Below are positions 25,867-33,757 of a DNA stretch of 64,000 nt, in pieces; within the stretch, counting starts at the first letter, position 1; every line of letters begins with the position of its first letter. Both the position numbers and the translations under genes were made by a program. Origin of the DNA: Luteimicrobium sp042670205. GTDB taxonomy: Bacteria; Actinomycetota; Actinomycetes; Actinomycetales; Cellulomonadaceae. The notes below the pieces were generated by a model, which was given only the letters and a program-made list of their open reading frames with translations, was not told the DNA's origin and ran no database searches. The stretch covers positions 186,001 to 250,000 of the forward strand of contig NZ_JBHUWD010000001.1 of the NCBI RefSeq assembly GCF_042670205.1, written 5' to 3'.

Positions 25867-26096
25867 GCATCATGGAGATGACTCGACCCGACGCCGACCT
25901 CGCGAGCACGCTGACGCGCCGCGAGCGTGTCGTGCTGTCTCACCTCTCGGAGGACGTGACGCTCGAGCAGATCGCGACCCAGCTCTTCGTGACGCGCAAC
26001 ACCGTCAAGTCGCAGGTCCGCTCGCTCTACCGCAAGCTCGGGGTCTCGACGCGCGCCGAAGCGCTCGAGTACGCCCGCCGCGCCGGCCTTCGCTGA
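25863..26096 (+). CDS. Stand-alone LuxR/GerE-type helix-turn-helix protein
   Basis: Protein of 77 residues that is essentially one GerE DNA-binding domain: LTRRERVVLSHLSEDVTLEQIATQLFVTRNTVKSQVRSLYRKLGV (about 18-62), followed by STRAEALEYARRAGL. There is no receiver or ligand domain, so control must come from expression level, partner proteins or dimerisation. ATG at 25863 with GGAGG upstream. Small GerE-only proteins include WhiE/BldM-like fragments and GerE itself. Targets unknown. The HTH closely resembles that of the large LuxR protein at 59.7 kb. Confidence 0.85.
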   Translation: MSIMEMTRPDADLASTLTRRERVVLSHLSEDVTLEQIATQLFVTRNTVKSQVRSLYRKLGVSTRAEALEYARRAGLR

Positions 26097-26193
26097 CATC
26101 GCCGGCCCGTCGTCCACCGTCCGCGGCGCTGCGGACGTGCGACGGGCCGACCCCCGCGGTCGGGGCCGAACGCCGAGGTGGGAGACTTCCGTC

Positions 26194-26610
26194 ATGGAAT
26201 CCCGCCGCCTGGTGGTCGCTGCCGCGATCGTCGACGACCTGACCTCGCCGCGCTTGCTCCTCGCGGGCCGTCGGACGTGGCCGGCGGAGCTCGCGGGACG
26301 CTGGGAGTTCCCCGGCGGCAAGGTCGACGACGGCGAGGACCCGGTCGCAGCGCTGCACCGGGAGCTCGCCGAGGAGCTGGGCGTCGTCGCCGAGCTCGGA
26401 CCCGAGGTCACCGCGCCCGACGGCGGCGCGTGGCCGATCACCGCACGTCACGTCATGCGTCTCTGGCTCGCGCGCGTCGTGACGGGAGAACCCGCCCCGA
26501 TCGAGGTCCACGACGAGCTGCGCTGGCTGCCGCGCGGATCCTGGCTCGACGTCCCCTGGCTCGACGGCGACGTCCCCATCGTCGAGGCGCTCGCGGCCCG
26601 GTTCGCCTAG
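26194..26610 (+). CDS. Nudix (MutT-type) hydrolase
   Basis: Pyrophosphohydrolase of 138 residues. The Nudix box is intact: GKVDDGEDPVAALHRELAEE followed by LGV at about 43-65, preceded by AGRWEFPGG as in MutT enzymes. The N-terminus is LVVAAAIVDDLTSPRLLLAGRR. Members clean oxidised nucleotides such as 8-oxo-dGTP or other nucleoside diphosphate derivatives; the MutT-like spacing favours the former. ATG at 26194 follows GGGAG. The last four bases overlap the convergent MarR gene. Confidence 0.9.
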   Translation: MESRRLVVAAAIVDDLTSPRLLLAGRRTWPAELAGRWEFPGGKVDDGEDPVAALHRELAEELGVVAELGPEVTAPDGGAWPITARHVMRLWLARVVTGEPAPIEVHDELRWLPRGSWLDVPWLDGDVPIVEALAARFA

Positions 26611-27068
26611 CGGAGCGCGTCGTTCAGACGCGCCAAGGTGCGCGCGAGGGCCGTGAGGTCCTCGTCCGACCACGCGGCGAACCGGGCGCCCAGGGCCGTC
26701 TGGCGGCGCTCCCGCTGGGTCGCGACCCAGCCTTCGCCGAGGGCTGTGAGGCCCAGGATGTGCGCGCGCCCGTCGTCGGGGTCGGGACGGCGCGCGACGA
26801 GGCCGAGCTGCTCGAGGCACGCGAGCTGGCGTCCGACGGTCGGCTTCCCGACGCCGAAGTGCTCGGCGAGGTCGCTCGGCCGGCTCTCGCCGGCGTCCGC
26901 GAGCCGCACGAGCAGGCTGTACGCGGCGGCGTCCACGCCGCGGTGGACCTCCTCCGCCATCCGCCGGGAGGCCGACCGGGTGCGACGGACGAGCATCGCG
27001 AGCTCGCGCTCGACGGCGTGGATACCCGCCTCGTCCGTCGCTTCCGGCCGTGGCGCCACGAGGACCAT
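26607..27068 (-). CDS. MarR-family regulator of the adjacent efflux pump
   Basis: Winged-helix regulator of 153 residues. The recognition region is RPSDLAEHFGVGKPTVGRQLACLEQLGLVARRPDPDDGRAHILGLT at about 63-108, the wing being DPDDGRAH. It is the second gene after the DHA2 pump, 14 bases past its stop, so pump and regulator are one operon and the regulator probably represses its own promoter at 28.85 kb. Start ATG at 27068; the ribosome site is weak, suggesting coupling to the pump gene. Confidence 0.9.
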   Translation of the reverse strand: MVLVAPRPEATDEAGIHAVERELAMLVRRTRSASRRMAEEVHRGVDAAAYSLLVRLADAGESRPSDLAEHFGVGKPTVGRQLACLEQLGLVARRPDPDDGRAHILGLTALGEGWVATQRERRQTALGARFAAWSDEDLTALARTLARLNDALR

Positions 27069-27082
27069 CGCCGCGACCGCCG

Positions 27083-28744
27083 TCAGCCTCGCGCGCCCTG
27101 CGACGCGGTGGTCGCCGGGCGGCCGGGCCCGGCGTCGGCTCCGGTGAGGTCGTCGTCGAGCAGGACGACCCCCGCGTCGGCGGCGAGCTCCTCGACGGGC
27201 GAAGCGGCGTTCGCGGTCCGCAGCGGCACCTCCTTGATGAAGAGGATCGCGACGAGACCCAGCAGGACGACGGGCGCCGACCAGAGGAAGACGTCGGCCA
27301 CGCCGTGCCCGTACGCGGCCTCGACCACGCCGCGCACCGGCTGCGGGAGGGCTGAGACCTTCGGCACCGCGCCGGACGACGCCCCGGTCGCGTGGACCCC
27401 GATCCCCTTGAGCCCCTGGGCGATGTACGTGACGACGTGGTGCGCCAGGAGCGCGCCGAGCGCCGACACGCCGACGGCGCCGCCGAGCGTCCGCATGAAC
27501 GCGACGAGGGCGCTCGCGGAGCCCAGCTCGCTGCGGGCCACCTGGTTCTGCACGGACAGCACGAGGTTCTGCTGGGTCATGCCCAGGCCCGCCCCGATGA
27601 GGAACATGTAGAGCGCGAGCAGGCCGTAGGCGGTGCCCGCGCGCGCGGTGCCCATGAGCACCAGACCGGCGACCGTGAGGACGCCGCCGAGGACGAGCAC
27701 GCCCTTCCAACGCCCGGTCCGGCTGATGAACTGCCCCGAGAGCAGCGAGATCGCCGCCAGACCGATGATCATCGGGAGGGTCAGCAGGCCCGCCTCGGTC
27801 GGGGAGTCGCCGCGGGCGAGCTGGAAGTACTGGCTGAGGAACGTCGTGCCCGAGTACATGGCGACGCCGATGAGGAGCGAGGCGACCACGGCGAGCGCGA
27901 TCGAGCGGTTCGCGAACAGGTGCAGCGGCACCATCGGCTCCTTGGTCCGCCGCTCGACGACGACGAAGGTGAGCCACAGGAGCGCCGAACCGCCGAGCAT
28001 GGCGGCGGTCTGCCAGGAGAGCCAGTCGTACTTCGAGCCCGCGAACGAGATCCAGACGAGGAGCAGCGACGCCGCGGCCGTGACGAGCGTGGCGCCGGTC
28101 CAGTCGATCTTGACCGCGCGCTTCGTCGTCGGCAGGTGCAGCGTGCGCTGCAGCACGACGAGCGCGACCACGGCGAACGGCACCCCGACGTAGAAGCACC
28201 AGCGCCAGCCGAGCCATGAGGTGTCGACGATCGCGCCGCCGATGAGCGGCCCGGCGATCGTGCCGAGGGCGAAGACGCCGCCCATGTAGCCCGAGTACCG
28301 GCCGCGCTCGCGCGGCGGGATCATCGTCGCGATGATCGTCTGCACGAGGGCGGTCATGCCGCCTGCGCCGATGCCCTGGATGGCGCGCGCGGTGATGAGG
28401 GTGCCGGCGTTGTGCGAGAGCCCCGCGAGGCACGACCCCAGCACGTAGATCACGAGGCCGAGCTGGACGAGCAGCTTCTTGCTGAAGAGGTCGGACAGCT
28501 TGCCCCAGACCGGGGTCGAGACCGTCATGGCGAGCAGCGTCGCCGTGATGACCCAGGTGTAGGCGGTCTCGCTGGCGTGCAGGTCGGAGATGATCGTCGG
28601 CAGCGCGTTGGAGACGACGGTCGACGAGAGGATCGCGACGAACAAGCCGAGGAGGAGCCCGCTGAGGGCCTCGAGGATCTGCTTGTGCGTCATCGGCTGG
28701 TCGTGGTCGTGCGCGTGTCGCGACGCCGTGGACGCCTGGGGCAT
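27083..28744 (-). CDS. MFS multidrug transporter, DHA2 (EmrB/QacA) family
   Basis: Efflux pump of 553 residues, 14 membrane helices. Family motifs are visible: FVAILSSTVVSNALPTI in helix 1, YTWVITATLLAMTVSTPVWGKLSDLF (motif A region), RAIQGIGAGGM (motif B/C region) and GGVFALGTIAGPLIGG. The N-terminus is His-rich (SRHAHDHDQPMTHK) and the C-terminus is an acidic tail. ATG at 28744 follows AAGGA. The pump has its own promoter with a GTTG/CAAC operator and is followed by its MarR regulator. The substrates are unknown; EmrB/LfrA-like relatives export dyes, quinolones or uncouplers. Confidence 0.92.
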   Translation of the reverse strand: MPQASTASRHAHDHDQPMTHKQILEALSGLLLGLFVAILSSTVVSNALPTIISDLHASETAYTWVITATLLAMTVSTPVWGKLSDLFSKKLLVQLGLVIYVLGSCLAGLSHNAGTLITARAIQGIGAGGMTALVQTIIATMIPPRERGRYSGYMGGVFALGTIAGPLIGGAIVDTSWLGWRWCFYVGVPFAVVALVVLQRTLHLPTTKRAVKIDWTGATLVTAAASLLLVWISFAGSKYDWLSWQTAAMLGGSALLWLTFVVVERRTKEPMVPLHLFANRSIALAVVASLLIGVAMYSGTTFLSQYFQLARGDSPTEAGLLTLPMIIGLAAISLLSGQFISRTGRWKGVLVLGGVLTVAGLVLMGTARAGTAYGLLALYMFLIGAGLGMTQQNLVLSVQNQVARSELGSASALVAFMRTLGGAVGVSALGALLAHHVVTYIAQGLKGIGVHATGASSGAVPKVSALPQPVRGVVEAAYGHGVADVFLWSAPVVLLGLVAILFIKEVPLRTANAASPVEELAADAGVVLLDDDLTGADAGPGRPATTASQGARG

Positions 28745-28829
28745 GGGGGTTCCTTCGGGGCCGGTGGCCGCGGCGTCCGCGCTCCGGCGGGACGCCGCGG
28801 GCACGTCGCCCGGCCCTGGGGATGATTGC

Positions 28830-28868
28830 GTTGTGCAACCATAGGGCAGGTTGTTGTCCAGGGGCAAC
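28830..28868 (-). promoter_or_regulatory. Promoter and predicted MarR operator of the DHA2 pump
   Basis: Reading leftward: -35 TTGCCC (28867-28862), 18-base spacer, -10 TATGGT (28843-28838). Directly past the -10 lies the inverted repeat GTTGTGCAAC (28830-28839), and the spacer carries ACAACAACC with a GTTG...CAAC pair at 28850-28868. The layout suits repression by the MarR protein encoded in the same operon. Sequence boxes are seen; the binding partner is inferred. Confidence 0.6.
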
Positions 28869-28906
28869 TTTCTGCGCGGCTCGGGTGCTGCGGGCGGGCG
28901 TCGCCG

Positions 28907-29491
28907 TCAGACGGCGCGGGGGAGGCGCTGGAACCAGTCCTCCACCTGCCCCCGGGTGCGCAGCCTCACGACGACGACGTGCGGCGCCTCGCGCGCGAGG
29001 CGCTCGTCGAGCGAGCGGAGCGTGTTCCGGGTGGACCACGCCCAGCGGACGATGTGCTCGTCGTCGGTGAAGAAGGTCCGCAGGGGTGGCTCCTGGTTCC
29101 CGTTCCAGAGCCCCTGCCGGCCGAGCCGGCGGCGGAGCGTCCGGCGGATCACCTGCTGCATCGCGACGGGCGTCGGCAGGTCGAGCCAGACCAGCAGCTC
29201 GACGCGCTCGAGGATCAGGGGTTTGGCCTCCCGGTACTGCCACTCCGTCACCCAGGCGGGCTGCGCCAGGACGGCGCGCACGTCGTCGAGGAACGTCTCG
29301 CGCGGCGTCCAGCCCGGGCCGTGGAAGAGCGCGTCGATCTCGGTGTGCGGGAGTCCGAGCCGGTCCGCGACGCGGCGGCCGAGGGTCGTCTTGCCGGACC
29401 CCGAGACCCCGGCGACGGCGATGCGGGCGGGCACGTGCCCGACGGCGGCGACGACGTCGTCACGCGCGCCGAGCGTGCGCCCGTCAGGCAT
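28907..29491 (-). CDS. P-loop ATPase, adenylate kinase/topology-modulation-like
   Basis: Soluble NTP-binding protein of 194 residues. Walker A is GVSGSGKTTLG (28-38), followed by LPHTEIDALFHGPGW and a lid-like arginine cluster (VIRRTLRRRLGRQG). This matches the FlaR/topology-modulation and small-kinase P-loop family, whose substrates are mostly unknown. The first eight bases overlap the end of the arsR-type gene, making it the third gene of the MFS-ArsR operon. It could phosphorylate a nucleotide or small molecule; nothing in the sequence decides. Confidence 0.85.
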   Translation of the reverse strand: MPDGRTLGARDDVVAAVGHVPARIAVAGVSGSGKTTLGRRVADRLGLPHTEIDALFHGPGWTPRETFLDDVRAVLAQPAWVTEWQYREAKPLILERVELLVWLDLPTPVAMQQVIRRTLRRRLGRQGLWNGNQEPPLRTFFTDDEHIVRWAWSTRNTLRSLDERLAREAPHVVVVRLRTRGQVEDWFQRLPRAV

Positions 29492-30164
29492 CGGCGGTGA
29501 CGCCCTCGTCCCGCGGGTCGATGGTCGGGAACGCCAGGACCTGGACCTCGATGCGGCGGTGCTCGGTGCTCGGACGTTCCTCGCGGCTCCGCGCGACCCC
29601 GGCGTACTTCTCGAGCACGGCTCCGAGCTCGGCGGACAGGGCGTCGAGCTCCTCGAGCGTCAGGTACGCGAACGACGTCGCGTCGACCGAGGCGTCGACC
29701 CAGCGCTCCGGTTCGACCCGGTCGATCACCCGCCCGTGGAAGCGCTCGAGGCTGCCCGCGCGCAGGCTCGCCCACTGCGACCCGAAGGCCCGGACGACCT
29801 CCCCGCCCGACGGCGTCTCGTACTCGTCGCCGCCGCCACGCACCCGCAGCGCCCCGCTCGCGGCGCGCCACCACCGTTCGCGCGCCGTTCCGCGGTCCGG
29901 CACCTCCTGGACCAACCCGTGGGACGCGAGCTGCCGCAGGTGGTAGCTGGTCGAGCCGGTGGACTCGCCGGTCTGGCGGGCGAGCGTGGTCGACGTCGCC
30001 GGGCCGGCCGTCACGAGGAGGTCCCACAGCCGGACGCGCAACGGGTGCGACAAGGCCTTGAGGGTGGCGAGGTCGAGGTCGCGCGCGTTCTCGAGGGCGT
30101 CCGCGACCACCTCGTCCGGGCCGCGCGAGTCCTGACCGTGGGCGGTGTCCGGCGCCGTGCTCAT
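29484..30164 (-). CDS. ArsR-family winged-helix regulator
   Basis: Regulator of 226 residues. The helix-turn-helix spans about 33-95: LATLKALSHPLRVRLWDLL, then TSTTLARQTGESTGSTSYHLRQLASHGLV. The recognition helix (TGSTSYHLRQL) is typical. There are no metal-binding cysteines, so it is a non-metal ArsR member with a long C-terminal domain. ATG overlaps the TGA of the MFS gene (ATGA). Probably represses the operon via the TTGCA/TGCAA repeat at 31.5 kb. Confidence 0.9.
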   Translation of the reverse strand: MSTAPDTAHGQDSRGPDEVVADALENARDLDLATLKALSHPLRVRLWDLLVTAGPATSTTLARQTGESTGSTSYHLRQLASHGLVQEVPDRGTARERWWRAASGALRVRGGGDEYETPSGGEVVRAFGSQWASLRAGSLERFHGRVIDRVEPERWVDASVDATSFAYLTLEELDALSAELGAVLEKYAGVARSREERPSTEHRRIEVQVLAFPTIDPRDEGVTADA

Positions 30165-31507
30165 GCCTCGAGCGTACTGACGGCAGCGACGTCCGGCGTC
30201 GGGGTGCCGGCGTCGTCCGCCCGGGTGTCGTCCTGTGACGTGGCGTCCTCGACGGCCGTGAGCGCGCGGTGGACGCGCGGGCCCATAACGAGCGCGACGG
30301 AGAGCGCGAACGCCCCGCCGATCAGCAGCGGGAGCCGCAGGCCGGAGCGTGCGACGAGCCCGCCCAGCAGGGTGGCGACCGGCGTGAGTCCCCAGCCGAC
30401 GGTCCGCCAGGTGCCGTTGACGCGGCCGAGCAGCTCGGCGGGGATGAGCGACTGGCGGACCGTCATCGCGTTGGTGTTCCAGATCATGACGAGCATCGCG
30501 CACAGGGCGTACGCCACGCAGCCCGCGATCCGGCCTGCGAGGTTGGCGGGCATCAGGCCGAGGATCGCGAGGAAGGGGCCGGTGAGCAGCGTCGTCCCGA
30601 CCATCGACGTGGCGCGGCCGAACCGGCGGCGCACCGGTCCGACGATCGTCGCGCCGACGAGCCCGCCCACCGCGGCCAGCGCCGTGAACGCTCCGACGAA
30701 CCCCTGGGGGATGCCGAGCCCGTTGACGACGTAGACGATCAGCGCGCCCTGGCCGAACGTGAGGGCGGTCGCGGTCAGCGTCGAGAAGATCCACAGCGGC
30801 CGGAGGGTGGCGTGGTGCCAGAGGAAGCGTGCGCCCTCGACGAGCTCGTGCACGAACCCCCGCCGGGGGACCGGTGTCGGTGCGGTGCCCGGGGAGGCGG
30901 GGGACGTCGTCGGGGTGTCCGCGGACCGGGCGCGCGCGGCGGCCGCGGGGAGCGTGAGCGCGAGCACGGCGGAGCCTGCGAACGTGAGCGCGGACAGCGC
31001 GAACGGCAGCGGCTCGGAGAGCGCGAAGAGCGCGGCGCCGATGGGCATCGCGACGAAGCCCTGCATGACCATCTCGCCCGCCTGGAAGCGGCTGTTCGCG
31101 GCGTCGAGGTGCGTGCGCGGCGTGACCGCGGGGACGAGGGCCTGGGCTCCGCCGTCGAACGCGGTCTCCATGCTGCCGAGGACGAACACCGCGACGACGA
31201 GCGTCCACAGGGGGAGGTGGTGCGTCGCGACGAGCATCCCGACGCTCGCGGCGACGAGGAACCGCACGGTGTTCGCGGTGCCCATGACGCGGCGGCGGTC
31301 GTGCCGGTCGACGAGCCCGCCGGAAGCGATGGCGAACAGCAGCCACGGCAGGAAGCTCGCCGCGGTGATCGCGGAGACCGCGAACGGGTCGTCGGTGAGC
31401 CGGAGCGCGAGGAGCGGCGCGGCTGCGGCCATGAGGCCGTCGGCGAGGTTGGACGCGAGCGACGCGCCCCAGAGCCGGTAGAACGGACGGCCGAGTGCAG
31501 AGGACAT
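30161..31507 (-). CDS. MFS transporter (DHA3/MefA-like)
   Basis: Membrane transporter of 448 residues with about 12 helices, in the group of MFS_3/DHA3 proteins often paired with ArsR regulators. The start MSSALGRPFYRLWGASLASNLADGL and the motif LVDRHDRRRVM between helices 2 and 3 are typical. A central cytoplasmic loop is rich in Ser, Thr and Pro. ATG at 31507 lies about six bases from the -10 box, so the mRNA is probably leaderless; no ribosome site exists. First gene of the operon with arsR and the P-loop gene. The substrate is unknown (macrolide or other drug efflux is possible). Confidence 0.9.
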   Translation of the reverse strand: MSSALGRPFYRLWGASLASNLADGLMAAAAPLLALRLTDDPFAVSAITAASFLPWLLFAIASGGLVDRHDRRRVMGTANTVRFLVAASVGMLVATHHLPLWTLVVAVFVLGSMETAFDGGAQALVPAVTPRTHLDAANSRFQAGEMVMQGFVAMPIGAALFALSEPLPFALSALTFAGSAVLALTLPAAAARARSADTPTTSPASPGTAPTPVPRRGFVHELVEGARFLWHHATLRPLWIFSTLTATALTFGQGALIVYVVNGLGIPQGFVGAFTALAAVGGLVGATIVGPVRRRFGRATSMVGTTLLTGPFLAILGLMPANLAGRIAGCVAYALCAMLVMIWNTNAMTVRQSLIPAELLGRVNGTWRTVGWGLTPVATLLGGLVARSGLRLPLLIGGAFALSVALVMGPRVHRALTAVEDATSQDDTRADDAGTPTPDVAAVSTLEA

Positions 31508-31508
31508 G

Positions 31509-31542
31509 TTGCAAAGATAATTCTGCAAAGTAGGGTTGGCAA
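31509..31542 (-). promoter_or_regulatory. Leaderless promoter of the MFS-ArsR operon with operator
   Basis: Reading leftward: -35 TTGCCA (31542-31537), 17-base spacer, -10 TATCTT (31519-31514), then six bases to the ATG at 31507. An inverted repeat TTGCA...TGCAA (arms 31509-31513 and 31524-31528) straddles the -10, a good place for ArsR repression. No ribosome site is present between promoter and ATG. Confidence 0.65.
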
Positions 31543-31609
31543 GGGTTGGGGCGGAACGAGGAGTCGGTTCACCCGCGCCCGGGGCGCGCACGCGAACTAC
31601 GGTGGGCTC

Positions 31610-31858
31610 ATGGCCGACGACCTCGACATCCGCCGCACGATCACCTCCCTCGTCGACGAGGAGAAGGACCTCCGCTCCCGCCTCGCGGCCGGGGGGCTCA
31701 GCGCCTCCGACGAGCACGCGCGGCTCCAGGCCGTCGAGACCGAGCTGGACCGGTGCTGGGACCTGCTCCGCCAGCGCGACGCCCTCCGCGACGCCGGCCG
31801 GAACCCCGACGACGCCCAGGTCCGCCCCGGCAGCGTCGTCGAGGGCTACCTCGAGTGA
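31610..31858 (+). CDS. DUF2630 family protein
   Basis: Small helical protein of 82 residues matching DUF2630 of actinobacteria throughout: DIRRTITSLVDEEKDLRSRL, then ARLQAVETELDRCWDLLRQR, then the C-terminal PDDAQVRPGSVVEGYLE. Its function is unknown. The stop overlaps the GTG of the SRPBCC gene (GTGA), so the two are coupled. It is divergent from the MFS-ArsR operon. Confidence 0.88.
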   Translation: MADDLDIRRTITSLVDEEKDLRSRLAAGGLSASDEHARLQAVETELDRCWDLLRQRDALRDAGRNPDDAQVRPGSVVEGYLE

Positions 31859-32289
31859 CGGCCGACCCGCACGCCGCAGCCGCCGAGCACGAGTCGCGGT
31901 ACGTGGGCGTCCTCGTCGCGCGCCCGGCCGACGAGGTCTACGCGTACGCGTCCGACCCGGCGAACCTGCCCGCCTGGGCCGCGGGGCTCGCGGCCGGCGT
32001 CGTCCACGAGGACGGGCGCTGGTTCGCCGACTCGCCCATGGGCCGCGTCGAGCTGCGCTTCGCGCCGGCCAACGCCTTCGGGGTGCTCGACCACGACGTC
32101 GTCGAGCCCGACGGCCGCACCACGTCGAACCCGCTGCGCGTCGTGCCCGCGCCCGGAGGGTCCGAGATCGTGTTCGTCGTGCGGCGCCGCGGGATGACCG
32201 ACGCGGAGCTCCAGCGGGACGCCGCCGCGGTGCGCGCGGACCTCGAGACGCTCGCGCAGATCGTCGAGGAGCGCGCGGCGGGACGCTAG
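31855..32289 (+). CDS. SRPBCC (polyketide cyclase/START-like) family protein
   Basis: Soluble protein of 144 residues with the SRPBCC helix-grip pattern: YVGVLVARPADEVYAYASDPANLPAWAAG at the start, strands through the middle, and a long C-terminal helix DAAAVRADLETLAQIVEERA. The family binds hydrophobic ligands or acts as cyclase or chaperone (Aha1-like); no ligand is implied. It is coupled to the DUF2630 gene by GTGA and its last four bases overlap the convergent PhzF-like gene. Confidence 0.82.
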   Translation: MTADPHAAAAEHESRYVGVLVARPADEVYAYASDPANLPAWAAGLAAGVVHEDGRWFADSPMGRVELRFAPANAFGVLDHDVVEPDGRTTSNPLRVVPAPGGSEIVFVVRRRGMTDAELQRDAAAVRADLETLAQIVEERAAGR

Positions 32290-33152
32290 AGCGTGACGGT
32301 CCCGCTCACGCAGGTCACGGTGCCGCCGCCGACCCACACCGTGCCGTCCTCGTCGCGGCTCACGTGCACGCGCCCGTCGCGTCCGAGCGCGGTGCCCTGG
32401 CGGGCGACGTAGCGGTCGGGTGCCCGGCCCGTCGACGTCAGCCACTGCCCGATCACGGCGTTCAGGCTGCCCGTCACCGGGTCCTCGGGGACGGAGATGC
32501 CGGGCACGAAGCCGCGCACCTCGAACGCGGGCGCGGTGGGGTCGGTCGCGTCCGTCGGCCCGACGACGCCGATCGCGCGGTGCACCGACGAGTCGACGCC
32601 CGACCAGTCGGCGTCGATCGCGAGGACGCGCTCGGCCGAGTCGAGCAGCAGGACCCGCCAGCCCGGGCCGTTGTCGAGCAGGCGGTGGTCGACGACGGCG
32701 CTCGCGGGGATGCCGAGCGCCGTCACGAACGCGTCGAGGGTGGTGGGCTCGAGCGGCTCGTCGGCGAGGAGGTCGGGAGCAGCGAACGCGAGCTCGTCGC
32801 CCGTGCGCCGCAGCGTCACCAGCCCCACCCCGCACTCCTGCACGACGACCCCGTCGCGCTGCGGGACGCCGCCCGCCTCGAGCCACGCGCGGCACGAGCC
32901 GAGCGTCGGGTGGCCCGCGAACGGCAGCTCGCCGCCCGGCGTGAAGATCCGCAGCCGGTAGTCGGCGCCGGCCGCCGCACCCTCAGGCGTCGGGGGCAGC
33001 AGGAAGGTCGTCTCGGAGAGATTCGTCCAGCGCGCGAACGCGGCCATCCGGTCGTCGTCCGGTCCGACGGCGTCGTGCACCACCGCGACCGGGTTGCCGA
33101 GCAGCGGCTCGTGCGTGAAGACGTCGACCTCGCGGTACGGGAAGGTGCTCAC
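32286..33152 (-). CDS. PhzF-family isomerase-like protein
   Basis: Cytoplasmic protein of 288 residues with the two-lobed PhzF/diaminopimelate-epimerase fold. The start YREVDVFTHEPLLGNPVAVV, the catalytic Glu47 in NLSETTF, the substrate-loop GGELPFAGHPTLGS, and EDPVTGSLNAVIGQWL are all family motifs. PhzF acts in phenazine synthesis, but no phenazine genes are present; most members have unknown substrates. Separate from the downstream YdeI-WYL pair, which lies on the same strand further right. Confidence 0.9.
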   Translation of the reverse strand: MSTFPYREVDVFTHEPLLGNPVAVVHDAVGPDDDRMAAFARWTNLSETTFLLPPTPEGAAAGADYRLRIFTPGGELPFAGHPTLGSCRAWLEAGGVPQRDGVVVQECGVGLVTLRRTGDELAFAAPDLLADEPLEPTTLDAFVTALGIPASAVVDHRLLDNGPGWRVLLLDSAERVLAIDADWSGVDSSVHRAIGVVGPTDATDPTAPAFEVRGFVPGISVPEDPVTGSLNAVIGQWLTSTGRAPDRYVARQGTALGRDGRVHVSRDEDGTVWVGGGTVTCVSGTVTL

Positions 33153-33181
33153 GCGCCCACCCTAGGCGCGGTCGGCGGTTC

Positions 33182-33757
33182 TCAGGCGTGGTTTTCCGTG
33201 AGGCGCGCGACGAGCGCCTCGATGCGTCGCGCACGGGTCGCGTCGCTGGCGGCGGTCAGGACGGGATGGAGCGCGCTGAACCGCTCGGAGCTCTTGAGTG
33301 CGTCGAACGCCCTCTGCGCTGCGGGCACCCGGGCGAGGGCCTCGGCGAGCTCGGGTGGCACCTCGGCCGTGGCCGGCCCGGCGTAGGCGCGGTCCCAGCG
33401 GCCGTCGCCCTGGGCGAGCGCGACCTCGGCGCGCCCTCGCTCGCGTAGCCGGCCCTCCGCGTCGAGGCGCGTGACGGCCTCGACGTTGCGCTTCGACCAG
33501 AGGGACCGCGCGCGGCGCGGCGTGAAGCGCTGGAGGAAGGTGGTCTCGTCGCGGCTCCGGCGCTGGCCGTCGATCCAGCCACTGCACAGCGCCTCCTCGA
33601 GCGCCTCCGCGTAGGTCAGAGACGTCGGGTCGGTGACGCCCTTCTTCGCCATCACGAGCCACACGCCGTCGCTCAGGTCCTCGTGCTCGTGGAGCCACGC
33701 GCGCCAGGCGGCGCGGTCGGCGACGACGAACGGCGGGGCGGCTTCCTGCTCGCTCAT
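33182..33757 (-). CDS. YdeI/OmpD-associated family protein
   Basis: Soluble protein of 191 residues matching the YdeI (bacteriocin-protection, OmpD-associated) family: AAWRAWLHEHEDLSDGVWLVMAKKG, then LTYAEALEEALCSGWIDGQ and TFLQRFTPRRARSLWSKRNVE. The C-terminal region holds a YdhG-like helical pattern. The family has no known biochemical activity in actinobacteria. The ATG overlaps the TGA of the WYL regulator gene (ATGA), so they are cotranscribed and coupled. Confidence 0.87.
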   Translation of the reverse strand: MSEQEAAPPFVVADRAAWRAWLHEHEDLSDGVWLVMAKKGVTDPTSLTYAEALEEALCSGWIDGQRRSRDETTFLQRFTPRRARSLWSKRNVEAVTRLDAEGRLRERGRAEVALAQGDGRWDRAYAGPATAEVPPELAEALARVPAAQRAFDALKSSERFSALHPVLTAASDATRARRIEALVARLTENHA

